Notes under the pieces: generated by a model
Seen by the model: only the letters and a program-made list of their open reading frames with translations
The model's database searches: none
What the model was told of the DNA's origin: nothing
Part shown: one piece after another, positions 10,701 to 19,104 of the stretch
Position numbering within the stretch: position 1 is the first letter of the stretch
Layout: every line of letters begins with the position of its first letter
Assembly: GCA_946186375.1 (NCBI GenBank)
Contig: CAMHMZ010000008.1
Coordinates: forward strand, 1 to 64,000
Source of the DNA: an uncultured Clostridia bacterium
GTDB lineage: Bacteria; Bacillota; Clostridia; Oscillospirales; Oscillospiraceae
Length of the DNA stretch: 64,000 bases
Direction of reading: 5' to 3'
Made by a program: the position numbers and the translations under genes

Positions 10701-13700
10701 GGAGCCGAGAATGTACTCCTGCGATCCCAACCATTCGATATGCGAGGTGCCGACCGAGGTAACAACGGCGATTTCGGGCTGAACCATCCCAGAGATGACG
10801 CCCGGCACACCGAAAAGAGGTCCTTCGGAGGCTTCCTGCAGATAAAAATCATAGCTGTTGTCAAGCGCTTCGATACGCTTGATCGTCCAGGAATAGGTGT
10901 TGTTGTTGCGACCCAGTTGACCTAAGACACGGTGCTTGGATTTGAGCATGGCTTCGATCATCGAAGTCGTGGTTGTTTTGCCATAGCTGCCCGTGATTTC
11001 GATCGAGCGCATGCCCAAACGGCGGATCTTGTCCCGGCAGGACTCGAAAGAAGCGCGGAACTGCTTGAACTCCGCGGCGCGGCGCTCAGGCGTGAAGCGA
11101 TAGAGCTTGAGCGCTCTGTACTCCAGTGGGGTCACGCCAAGGCTGGCCATGTCTTGCTTCAGCGCTTCCCTGGCCTTTTGACGGGTCCACCTTTTCGATT
11201 TGGCAACGGAGAGGATGACTCCCTCCAGCTCGGTCTTTTTCCGGGACAGACGGGCGTGCTTTCTCTGATAGGCCGCTTTCTGCTCCTCGGGGCTGTAGCG
11301 ATAGAGCTCAAACGTGCGGTAATCCTGATAGCTCACGCCAAGACGCTTTCTTGCGTCTTCAATCTGTGCTTCGGCCTGGCTGGCTGTCCAGCCCGTAGCT
11401 TCTCTGACGGCCTTGACACAGGCGCGTTTGTCGCGAAGTTCCGCCGCACCAAGTGCGAGAAACTCGCGGTAGCGAGCCTCCTGCTCGGCGGGATCATAAA
11501 GGTAAAGCTCAGCGGCCAGATAATTTTTATAGGAAATCCCGGCGCTCTTCTCGGCCTTCGCCATCTGCTGCTCGGCGCGCTCGAACGACCAGCCGGAAGC
11601 CTCGGCGACGGCCTTGACGAGCTCGTCCTTTTCAGCCTTTTCCCTGGCACGCTTCGCGAGGATCTTGTCCCGCTGCTCGGCCTGTTTTTCCGGCGCATAG
11701 CGGTAGAGGCGCATGAGCCGGTAGTCCCTGTAACTGACGCCGAGGCGCTTTGTAGCTTCCTCGATCCGAGACAGAGCGAAGTCCCGGTTCCAGCTTGTCT
11801 CATGGAGGACGGCCTTCAGGCAGGCGGCACGATCCTTCTCTTCCTGCTCGCGCGCTTCCACGTATTCCTGATAGCGGCGCTTCTGCTCGTCAAGCTCATA
11901 ACGATAGAGCTTGAGATTGCGGTAATCGTGATAGCTGACATGCAGCTTTGCGCGGCTCTCATCCAGCCTCGCGGCGGCCTCTTCTTCACTCCAGCGCATG
12001 ACAGACATCGCCAGCTTCAAGCTGGCTGCCCGCTCGCGGTCTTCGATCTCCGCCTGCTCAATCTGCTCTCGGACACGGAGCATCTGCCGCTCAGGCTCCA
12101 CAAGATGAAGTTTCAGCGTGCAATAGTCCTCCAGACTGAGGTTAAAGCGTTCTTTCGCTTTTCCATACTGAGCTTTGGCCTGGTCCGGCGTCCAGCCGGT
12201 CGCCTCCGCGACCGAGAGAAGGAGCGCCTCCCGCTTCTCGTGGCGGGCGGCACGCTTGGCCAAGATCTCCTCATAATGAGCGCGCTGGTCCTCCGGACCG
12301 TAGCCATAAAGGCAGGTGAGACGATAATCCTGATAGCTGACGCCGAGACGGGCTCTGGCGTCTTCAATATGCGCAAGAGCCTGCTCCTTGCTCCAACCGG
12401 TAGCAGCCATGGTCTTTTTAAGACAGGCAGCCTTCTCGCGAGCCTCTCTCTTTTTCTGAAGGGCGAGCTCCTCCTCGGGACTGAGCGAGGCGGGGGCTGT
12501 GTTTTCCGTTGCGTCCAGCTCGGCTTGCTCAGCGGCTTCGGCGGAGGCGTCCGCTTCGGCTTCGTTCTTCCGAACCCACATAAAAGGATCGACAGCGAGA
12601 TACTTTGCCATCAGCGGCTTCATGCCGCGCTTGAGCGGCGTGTAGATCGTCTGCAGGCCGCCGACGCCGGGCATGGTGTTGATCTCAATGAGCAGCGGTC
12701 CATCCTCGGCGATCGCCACGTCCCAGCCGATGTAGCCTTCGAGACGTCTCGTCTCGATCGCGTCGCGGATCATGTTGAGCGCTTCCTGGAAATAAGGGAT
12801 CTCAAAGCCCTTGATGACAGTTCCGGTGGCGGGATGCTTCCGGAATACCTTGCCCTCGTAGTCCACCGCGTGCGTACGGATCTTGCCGGTTTCCAGATCG
12901 ATGTTGGCTGTCACGCCGCCGTTGTGGAAGTTGTCGACGATCGAGCCGCCGCCGCCGATGCGGACGTTGGCTACGGCGATATCCATCATCTTCCCGTCCT
13001 CGGTGACCGGGAAGGAATTGGAGGAAAAGCTGACCACACGGATCGTGTTGACGGAGTCCGGGTTGAGGCGGCTCATCTCCGGATGCTGCCGCACATATTC
13101 CTCCACCACACCCATGGGATACTGCGAGAGGGTGCGGTAGACGCTCTCCATATTGGCCGCGTTGAGGTCAAAGGCCTCCACGCTGTTGCCCCGGTGCCCC
13201 GCGATGGGCTTATAGATGATCCGGCTGCACTTCTGGAAGCGGTAGGAAAACTCCTGGAGAGACACGGCCGTGTTCACGCACCAGGCGCGGCGGAAATATT
13301 CCGCGAAGAAGCTGTTGGTAAACTCCTTGTAGGATAGCAGACGCACCAGAGAAGGCTTGTCATAGCGAGCGCAGAGCTTCTTGTTGACAAGCCGGTTGAG
13401 GACCTTCTGCTGGGCGCTCTCGTCCAGATCATACATCCTGTAATGAATATATTCTTTGAGTGAACTGCCGGTGAGAGCGTATGTGTTGAGAAAACTCAGA
13501 ACGGCCTGCTCCCGTGTCCAGCCTGCCTCCCGCGCGATCTGACTGATGCGAGCACGATCCAGGGAAGGAGGAGGACAACTGCATTTCTTTTCCGGACGGG
13601 GCATAAGAGGTTTGTGCGCGACATTCCAGATAACCTGCTGGTAGCGCGCCTGTTCCTCAGGTGAGATCAGGCAATAATGATATTTGGCATAATCTACGTA

Positions 13701-14024
13701 GCGCAGCTTCAGCTTACGCGCGGTGGCGCGCACCTGGGCCTCGGCCTCCTTCCAGCTCCAGCCCGCCTCGGCCATGGCCGCCGTGACGCAGCTCTCAAAT
13801 TCTTCCGGGGTGCCGTAGGCAGCCGCACTTTTCGTGTTGACAGTGCCGCTCAGAAGTCTTGTGGCCTTTACGAGGCGGCGCTTGACGCCCTTGAGCTTGC
13901 GCTTGCCCTTCTTCAGAATGCGGCGCAGCGCCTTTTTCCCGCGCACGGCGGCGGAAGACGGCGCGTCCTGCTTATTCGTCACAGGCTGGCTTTCCGGCAG
14001 CTTTTTCTCTTCGGACTTTTCCAT
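7701..14024 (-). CDS. ~2106-aa multidomain protein: repeats - ATP-grasp (sugar-transfer type) - repeats - Mur ligase (MurF/CapB-like) - LRR_5 - FN3-like - Ig-like - CapA/PgsA-like
   Basis: Start MEKSEEKK at 14024 preceded by GTGAGG. ATP-grasp IIYKPIAGHRGNSVEAF...IGWDVAIAEDGPLLIEINTMPG (about 13350-12600); P-loop ITGSYGKTTTT (about 10990); LRR_5 LPDTIRSLRRSAFKNAALESVTLP (about 9900-9440); CapA-like MAGDMMCG...GNLETL...SNNHNCDGG...YMHWGQ...GSNPHLVQ...SVGNFHS (about 8745-7800). Confidence 0.85.
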   Translation of the reverse strand: MEKSEEKKLPESQPVTNKQDAPSSAAVRGKKALRRILKKGKRKLKGVKRRLVKATRLLSGTVNTKSAAAYGTPEEFESCVTAAMAEAGWSWKEAEAQVRATARKLKLRYVDYAKYHYCLISPEEQARYQQVIWNVAHKPLMPRPEKKCSCPPPSLDRARISQIAREAGWTREQAVLSFLNTYALTGSSLKEYIHYRMYDLDESAQQKVLNRLVNKKLCARYDKPSLVRLLSYKEFTNSFFAEYFRRAWCVNTAVSLQEFSYRFQKCSRIIYKPIAGHRGNSVEAFDLNAANMESVYRTLSQYPMGVVEEYVRQHPEMSRLNPDSVNTIRVVSFSSNSFPVTEDGKMMDIAVANVRIGGGGSIVDNFHNGGVTANIDLETGKIRTHAVDYEGKVFRKHPATGTVIKGFEIPYFQEALNMIRDAIETRRLEGYIGWDVAIAEDGPLLIEINTMPGVGGLQTIYTPLKRGMKPLMAKYLAVDPFMWVRKNEAEADASAEAAEQAELDATENTAPASLSPEEELALQKKREAREKAACLKKTMAATGWSKEQALAHIEDARARLGVSYQDYRLTCLYGYGPEDQRAHYEEILAKRAARHEKREALLLSVAEATGWTPDQAKAQYGKAKERFNLSLEDYCTLKLHLVEPERQMLRVREQIEQAEIEDRERAASLKLAMSVMRWSEEEAAARLDESRAKLHVSYHDYRNLKLYRYELDEQKRRYQEYVEAREQEEKDRAACLKAVLHETSWNRDFALSRIEEATKRLGVSYRDYRLMRLYRYAPEKQAEQRDKILAKRAREKAEKDELVKAVAEASGWSFERAEQQMAKAEKSAGISYKNYLAAELYLYDPAEQEARYREFLALGAAELRDKRACVKAVREATGWTASQAEAQIEDARKRLGVSYQDYRTFELYRYSPEEQKAAYQRKHARLSRKKTELEGVILSVAKSKRWTRQKAREALKQDMASLGVTPLEYRALKLYRFTPERRAAEFKQFRASFESCRDKIRRLGMRSIEITGSYGKTTTTSMIEAMLKSKHRVLGQLGRNNNTYSWTIKRIEALDNSYDFYLQEASEGPLFGVPGVISGMVQPEIAVVTSVGTSHIEWLGSQEYILGSCLSLQEGMPEDGILVLNGDDPVIAAAEVEHRAVYFGIENENADYRAVNIVNAEDGIHFDILHDGVSTPVILHCIGLHNVIDAVAAFAVGKLCGMSDEDAAAGLGLFRTSGIRQNLVMLGGYRFFLDCYNASVESMQSSVEAISSLALPEGGRRIALLADIKESGENSEEYHRTVGRFIAGSQVDILICYGEYAQLIAEEARRNKALAVYSVSSHEEAAELLRSISTSADIILLKGSHAMSLERVADILVGTSFHEGDEDSTTAVTEHFSFQLFGDHATLSRCTDSADEVRIPRSVCELPVTAIGEGAFLASPVKSVVLPDTIRSLRRSAFKNAALESVTLPGSLMFVASDAFSGCKALKKAVFNEGCLHIDDSVFQNCSALETVVLPASLRQISPAAFPGCERAVFFCPEGSYARSYAEAQGFELGDHVKLPAQEQVFSSLSYPQLPECPYMPKISSISKAGIEYYWKKPEVAEGYEIFRSYSINGPFEMIRRLEKRNYGTCLDSSFDHDRRTVYYTVRSYVFDAEGNRVYSKMLEPTPAQYLTELSLERKVTYMYSGISRKLRASYGWGEPADAEWSSDDESVAAVDPDGTIRALSSGSCTLTCRCPEIGQSAVSRVVVDRRALEPLAEPEPRYHFDGQDGCWKQNSPAAEHAGEAVIVMAGDMMCGSRQMTDQATEDGDWNFNESYDFIRLINAKADFAIGNLETLQASGWPYMTEEGYINNTNNCNAPSRYLDAVCHGLFDALAMSNNHNCDGGPKALLETIGQVDRYRLARTGVFADLSEPRFLIADINGIKVGFLAYLTPTTGYNGKDRSWSEEDKTVLINTFTADKAVRDIAACRAAGAEYVIVYMHWGQKNFRVPTPQQLQEAQLVADAGADYIVGSNPHLVQRFETLTAADGRSVPCCYSVGNFHSVMSQVPGNRDSALLRVCLKRNAEGKVELKENSYIATHTCKIFLGRKWVILPLAATSAWKLPSDAKNWLSQTQQAIGEQISLIQTL

Positions 14025-14211
14025 ACTGATAACCTCACAGAAATGTTTAATGACAAATCCGGGATGAGCGGAAGGTAGAAACAGCGGCCCTACAAGCGGG
14101 CACAATCATCCAACGTAATTCCGACTAACTATATCATAAGAGATGGCAAAAAGCAACCTTTCCCGCGACTTTTCTCTTGCTTTGCAGCAAGGAAATATCC
14201 TTTCTTTCGCC

Positions 14212-14243
14212 AATAAAAAACGCCCGGCAGACCTTGCCGGGCG
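14212..14243 (-). terminator. Rho-independent terminator downstream of rfbC
   Basis: cgcccggcagaccttgccgggcg stem; adjacent A-run is a U-tract on the minus strand. Confidence 0.75.
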
Positions 14244-14252
14244 TAAATATGC

Positions 14253-14777
14253 TTATAGGATGTCGCTGAGCATGGGAGCGGCGGCGTCACGCGGAGAGAG
14301 GAGGGGAGCCTTGACACACCAGTCGATGCCGAGCTCCGGGTCGTCCCAGCGGACGCAGCCCTCGGCTGCGGGAGTATAGGGACGGTCGACCTTGTAGAGA
14401 AAGAGCGTTTCGTCAGTAAGCGTCAGAAAGGCGTGGCCGAAGCCGCGCGGCAGGAGCAACTGCCGGCCGTTATCCGCGGAAAGCACCATGGCCGCATGGC
14501 GCCTGAAGGCAGGGCTCTCCGGCCGCAAATCCACTGCAACGTCCAGTACGGCGCCTCGCGCACAGCGCACGAGCTTGGCCTGCGCGCAGTCTCCGCGCTG
14601 GAAATGAATGCCGCGCAGCGTGTCCCGACGGGCAGTGAAGGACTCGTTATCCTGCACGAAATCATAGAAAAGGCCCGCGGCCTCCAGCGCTCTTTTTGAC
14701 CAGCTTTCAAAGAAGCAGCCGCGCTCGTCGAAGTGCTTTTCCGGCTCAAGAAGGCAGAGCCCGGGCAGGGCGAGCAT
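14253..14777 (-). CDS. rfbC: dTDP-4-dehydrorhamnose 3,5-epimerase
   Basis: HFDERGCFFESW, DNESFTARRDTLRGIHFQ, LLLPRGFGHAFLTL; start 14777 or 14789, overlapping or abutting the rfbB stop. Confidence 0.9.
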   Translation of the reverse strand: MLALPGLCLLEPEKHFDERGCFFESWSKRALEAAGLFYDFVQDNESFTARRDTLRGIHFQRGDCAQAKLVRCARGAVLDVAVDLRPESPAFRRHAAMVLSADNGRQLLLPRGFGHAFLTLTDETLFLYKVDRPYTPAAEGCVRWDDPELGIDWCVKAPLLSPRDAAAPMLSDIL

Positions 14778-14779
14778 TG

Positions 14780-15799
14780 TCAGACGCATGCGGCAAGACG
14801 CTCGTTTTCCGCCCGGTACGCGCCCGAGAGGATGGGTTCCCACCAGGCGCGCTGCGAGAGATACCACTGCACGGTCTGCCGCAGCCCCTCCTCGAAGTCC
14901 GTCTCTGGCTGCCAGCCGAGCTCACGGCACAGGAGTGAGGCGTCGATCCCATAGCGGCGGTCATGCCCCTTGCGGTCGGGCACATGCTCGATGCGGCTTT
15001 CCGGGACGTCGAGCTGACGGCAGATGGAGCGCACCACCTCGAGATTACTGCGCTCCGAGCGCGCGCCGATGTTGTAGACGGCGCCCTCTCTCCCGTGCTC
15101 GAGAATGAGATCGAGCGCGCGGCAGTGGTCGCTGACGTGCAGCCAGTCGCGGATCTGCAGACCCGTCCCGTAGACCGGCAGCGTCTTCCCTTCCAGGCAG
15201 CGCAGGATCATCAGCGGGATCAGCTTTTCGGGGAACTGATACGGCCCGTAGTTGTTGCTGCAGCGGCTGAGCGTGACGGGCAGGCCGTAGGTCCGCGCCC
15301 AGGCGAGCACGGCCAGATCCGCTCCGGCCTTGGAGGAACTGTAGGGACTCGAGGGGCAGAGCGGGGAGCGCTCAGTGAAAAGAAGCTCCGGCCGCTCCGG
15401 CGGCAGCTCACCGTACACCTCGTCGGTCGACACCTGGTGAAAGCGCTGAACACCGAAGGCGCGGCAGGCCTCCAGCAGCGTCACGGTGCCGAGGACGTTC
15501 GTCTGCGTGAAGAGCTCGGGTGAGGCGATGGAGCGATCCACGTGGCTCTCCGCGGCAAAATTCACAACGAGCTCGGGCCGCTCCTCCTCGAAAAGGGAGA
15601 AGACCGTCTCGCGGCTGCGGATATCGCCGCGCACAAAGCGAAAGCGCTCCAGCTCCAGCAGCGGCCGCAGCGTCGCAAGATTTGCCGCATAGGTCAGACT
15701 GTCGAGACACACGACGCGGCAGGAGGGGTGGGCCTCCAGATAGTAAAAGAGAAAATTGGAGCCGATGAAGCCGGCTCCGCCGGTAACGAGAACGGTCAT
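14780..15799 (-). CDS. rfbB: dTDP-glucose 4,6-dehydratase
   Basis: VTGGAGFIGSNFLFY, HQVSTDEVYGEL, YSSSKAGADLAV, RCSNNYGPYQFPEKLIPL. Confidence 0.95.
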   Translation of the reverse strand: MTVLVTGGAGFIGSNFLFYYLEAHPSCRVVCLDSLTYAANLATLRPLLELERFRFVRGDIRSRETVFSLFEEERPELVVNFAAESHVDRSIASPELFTQTNVLGTVTLLEACRAFGVQRFHQVSTDEVYGELPPERPELLFTERSPLCPSSPYSSSKAGADLAVLAWARTYGLPVTLSRCSNNYGPYQFPEKLIPLMILRCLEGKTLPVYGTGLQIRDWLHVSDHCRALDLILEHGREGAVYNIGARSERSNLEVVRSICRQLDVPESRIEHVPDRKGHDRRYGIDASLLCRELGWQPETDFEEGLRQTVQWYLSQRAWWEPILSGAYRAENERLAACV

Positions 15800-16713
15800 A
15801 CTTGCCTCCTTGCCGCGTTCTTGTCGCGGCGTAACGTTTCTTCTTCGGCCAGCGTCCTCAGGTGCTCGCCGTACTTTGTCCCGGCGCAGCGCTGTGCCGA
15901 GCGGAAAAGTGCCTCGCGCCCGATCCAGCCGAAGCGATAGGCGATCTCCTCAGGCGAGGAGAGCACAAGCCCCTGGCGCGTTTCCAGCATGCGCACGAAG
16001 GCGCCGGCCTCAAACAGACTCTCCGGCGTCCCGGCGTCGAGCCAGGTATAGCCGCGCCCCAGCGTCTCCACATCGAGCAGGCCCCGCGCGAGATAGAGAG
16101 CGTTGAGCTCTGTGATCTCCAGCTCTCCGCGCGCCGAGGGGCGCAGCGTCCGGGCCAGACGGCTGACGCCCGGCGGATACAGATAGAGCCCGGTCACGGC
16201 ATAGGAGCTCTGAGGCTGTAGAGGCTTCTCCTCCAGCGAAACGGCACGTCCGCACTCATCGAAGGAGACGACGCCGAAGCGCTCCGGATCGCGCACGCGG
16301 CAGGCAAACACCGTGGCGCGCGCCTGCTTCTCGGCCCGCACCGCTGCGGCGCGAAGCAGGCGGGACAGGCCGCTGCCGTAGAAAAGATTGTCGCCGAGGA
16401 CCATGGCGCAGCTCTCCGCTTCCAGATAGTCCTCCGCGAGCAGAAAGGCCTGCGCGAGCCCTCCGGGCGAGGGCTGCTCGCGGTAGCTGAGCGTCAGACC
16501 GAAGCTGTCGCCGCCGCCGAGCAGCGCACGAAAGCGCGGCAGATCCTCCGGCGTGGAGATGATAAGGATGTCGCGGATCCCGGCGAGCATCAGCGTCGAG
16601 AGAGGGTAGTAGACGAGAGGCTTGTCATACACGGGCAGCAGCTGTTTGCTCGTCACAGCGGTGAGCGGGGCGAGCCTCGAGCCGCTGCCGCCTGCCAGCA
16701 GGATCCCTTTCAC
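15796..16713 (-). CDS. rfbA: glucose-1-phosphate thymidylyltransferase
   Basis: KGILLAGGSGSRLAPLT (GTG start), KQLLPVYDKPLVYYPLSTLMLAGI, LGDNLFYG. Confidence 0.95.
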   Translation of the reverse strand: MKGILLAGGSGSRLAPLTAVTSKQLLPVYDKPLVYYPLSTLMLAGIRDILIISTPEDLPRFRALLGGGDSFGLTLSYREQPSPGGLAQAFLLAEDYLEAESCAMVLGDNLFYGSGLSRLLRAAAVRAEKQARATVFACRVRDPERFGVVSFDECGRAVSLEEKPLQPQSSYAVTGLYLYPPGVSRLARTLRPSARGELEITELNALYLARGLLDVETLGRGYTWLDAGTPESLFEAGAFVRMLETRQGLVLSSPEEIAYRFGWIGREALFRSAQRCAGTKYGEHLRTLAEEETLRRDKNAARRQV

Positions 16714-16825
16714 CTGCCGCGCCTGATGGCTGAACGCATAGGCTCCCTCCTTCCAACCACAGATGGTACAGGCTATGAGCGGAGGAGAGGCTGTATGCCG
16801 CGAAATGGAAGCGAATGAAAACGAA

Positions 16826-16859
16826 ACCGGGGATGTGAAAAGCTTTTCACATCCCCGGT
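16826..16859. terminator. Perfect 34-nt palindromic terminator following the DUF4012 gene
   Basis: accggggatgtgaaaagcttttcacatccccggt. Confidence 0.75.
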
Positions 16860-16866
16860 GCTTAGT

Positions 16867-18684
16867 TTAGCGATAAGCGGTCAGGGTCGGTGTGCTGAGA
16901 ACGCCGAGCGGCGTCTCCACGCCGGGCGCCGTCGTCACGCGGAAGGTGACGGTGATGGGCTTGCCCCGCTCAACGACCAGCCAATGCAGAAAATGGGTGT
17001 TCAGATCGTGATAGGTCGTCTCCTGGAACCTGCGCTCCCAGTTGGCCTCAACATTGCTGATGCTGCCACCGGCCGGCGCGCAGAGGGTCAGGTCGCCGGC
17101 CACGCTGCCGGTGTAGGAGCGGCCGAGGATATAGGTGCCGCCAGTCTTGAGCTCCTCTTCACTGATCACGTTCGAAAGCGTCAGCGTCACGTCATAGCTG
17201 CGGGAGCCGTCGTCGTTCACGGTCGGCTCGCCGATCTCGGGCACCATGTCCAAAAACCAGCCCATCTTGCCGGCGGTCTCCAGACTGAAGTAAATGCCGA
17301 GCTTCGGATCGTTGGGATCGCTGTTGAGACAGCCGCCCCAGCCGGACTTGCGGATCAGATCCTCCTCGGCCTCATCCTTCATCCACATGACCAGGATATG
17401 CTCATCGAGGCATTCGCCAAACACGTTCAGGTATTCCTTGATGTTTTTCGTGCTGAACTGGGCGATGAGCTGGGAAAGCGTTTTGTCGGCTGCTTCGGCA
17501 AACAGGTCGTCCAGCTCGCGGCTGCCCTCGGGGATGTTCATCTGCGAGCCGTTGACATACTGGAAGTACATATCATGCTGCAGGACGCGGGCGGCGTTCT
17601 CGCTGGTGATCTCCGTCCCGTCGGAGAGGGTGACCGGATCACACAGGGCGAGCAGCTTCTGGATGACGGCGGGGGTGGCGGAAATGACGCCGTCGCATTC
17701 CTCACGGGCCTTGTCCTCGTAAGCCAGGGCCCAGATCAGACCGACGCGCTCAAAGTCGGGACAGAAGTCAGAGTCCCAGGGGGTATACATACGCGCCGTG
17801 AACAGCTGCGATTCCTGCTGTGTGATCTTGGCCTGAATGGAAGCGCTCTTGTGGAACATGCTGTAAACGCTCTTGAAATTGTCGATCTTCAGGATGCCGT
17901 CCTTGATGCGCATGACGCCGACGGAGCCGGGGAAGCCGCCGGAGGCGCGGATCTCGGCGCTGTTCTGAGCGGCGAAGACATACACGCGGTCCTCCCCGTT
18001 GCCGAGGATGGTGCGCACGACGGGGAAGTAGTCCTTGCAGTTGTCGTAGATATCGCTGTAGGAGTTGAGCTTTTTGACATAGCCGTTCATGCTGCCCTTG
18101 GGATCGATCACGCTCAGATCAAGTCCGCCGAGCTGCTCGGAGAGGTTCTTGATGTCTTCGATGTGCCCCTCCAGAAAATCCATATAGGCGAGGCAGGATT
18201 TGACGTTGATGCCGTCCTTCGCTTTGAACGAGTCGAGCGGATACTCCTGCATGGTGGAGACCAGGGGCTTGAGCAGCTGATTGGAGGTGTTCTCGGCGAT
18301 GGTTACGAGCTCCTTGGCGGTCGTGATCTCCTTGCCGACCTTGGGGGTATGCTCGGCCAGGCTCCAGATGGGGCTGTTGAGCTCTTCCTTCAGCGCGGCG
18401 ATGTCCTTGTCAAGCTGGTCGGTGGACTGAAGCATGCCCTCGACGTCGCTCTTCTTCAGCGCCTTCAGCACATCGGACATATCGGCCTTGACGCTCTTGG
18501 CGTACTGAACCATCTTCGTGGAGTCGGCCAGCTGCGTCAGAGAGCTCTGGCTGGAGGGATCCGTGCTCACGCCGGCGCCGGCCCCGGCCAGACGCAGCAG
18601 GATGAAGGCGCCGACCAGAAGCACGAGCGCAAGGATGGCGAAAACGAGAGGAAGCCTTTTCTTGCGGGAAGGTTTTTTCTTCAT
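16867..18684 (-). CDS. DUF4012 domain-containing membrane-anchored protein
   Basis: MKKKPSRKKRLPLVFAILALVLLVGAFILL N-terminal TM helix; VYVFAAQNSAEIRASGGFPGSVGVMRIKDG and Y(S)MFHK typical of DUF4012; start at 18684 with AAGGAAT upstream. Confidence 0.8.
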   Translation of the reverse strand: MKKKPSRKKRLPLVFAILALVLLVGAFILLRLAGAGAGVSTDPSSQSSLTQLADSTKMVQYAKSVKADMSDVLKALKKSDVEGMLQSTDQLDKDIAALKEELNSPIWSLAEHTPKVGKEITTAKELVTIAENTSNQLLKPLVSTMQEYPLDSFKAKDGINVKSCLAYMDFLEGHIEDIKNLSEQLGGLDLSVIDPKGSMNGYVKKLNSYSDIYDNCKDYFPVVRTILGNGEDRVYVFAAQNSAEIRASGGFPGSVGVMRIKDGILKIDNFKSVYSMFHKSASIQAKITQQESQLFTARMYTPWDSDFCPDFERVGLIWALAYEDKAREECDGVISATPAVIQKLLALCDPVTLSDGTEITSENAARVLQHDMYFQYVNGSQMNIPEGSRELDDLFAEAADKTLSQLIAQFSTKNIKEYLNVFGECLDEHILVMWMKDEAEEDLIRKSGWGGCLNSDPNDPKLGIYFSLETAGKMGWFLDMVPEIGEPTVNDDGSRSYDVTLTLSNVISEEELKTGGTYILGRSYTGSVAGDLTLCAPAGGSISNVEANWERRFQETTYHDLNTHFLHWLVVERGKPITVTFRVTTAPGVETPLGVLSTPTLTAYR

Positions 18685-19022
18685 AATGATAATTCCTTTT
18701 TTCATCAGACAGATTTGTCGGACAGTTCCGGGAGCGTCCGACAGAAGTGCCGACGCCGGAAAGCACGGCGGCTGCCGCGCCTCAAGCGGGAGAGACCGGC
18801 CTTGTCGGTATGAAGCGCTGAACACAGGACGCCAAAAGCGGAAAGTCAGGGGAGAACAGAGCTCCCTTCGGCGGCGACAGTCTGCATTGCGCTTTATAAA
18901 GTTTACCACAAAGCGCTCTTAAGCGCAAGTGGGAGTTTTTTCAAGGGCAAACAGCGTTTTTTTCAGGCGAAAACGAGGCTCCCTGCTCTCGCCCGTTGGA
19001 GTTAAAACGCGGGCGCTGGGAC

Positions 19023-19051
19023 TTGAAAAAAGCGGAAAGGTATGCCATAAT
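19023..19051 (+). promoter_or_regulatory. Sigma-70-type promoter for the SpoU methyltransferase gene
   Basis: TTGAAA - 17 nt - CATAAT. Confidence 0.5.
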
Positions 19052-19104
19052 ACAATAATGTGTCAAAAAAGACGCAGGATTTATGAACTCGGCAGGGAGA
19101 GACG

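Noticed and set aside
7962-13337. Plus-strand ORFs of 757 and 801 aa opposite the giant protein
   Set aside because: Antisense frames with no recognisable domains; the minus strand has clear domain motifs.
16858-18813. 651-aa plus-strand ORF opposite DUF4012
   Set aside because: No domain features; antisense of a conserved gene.
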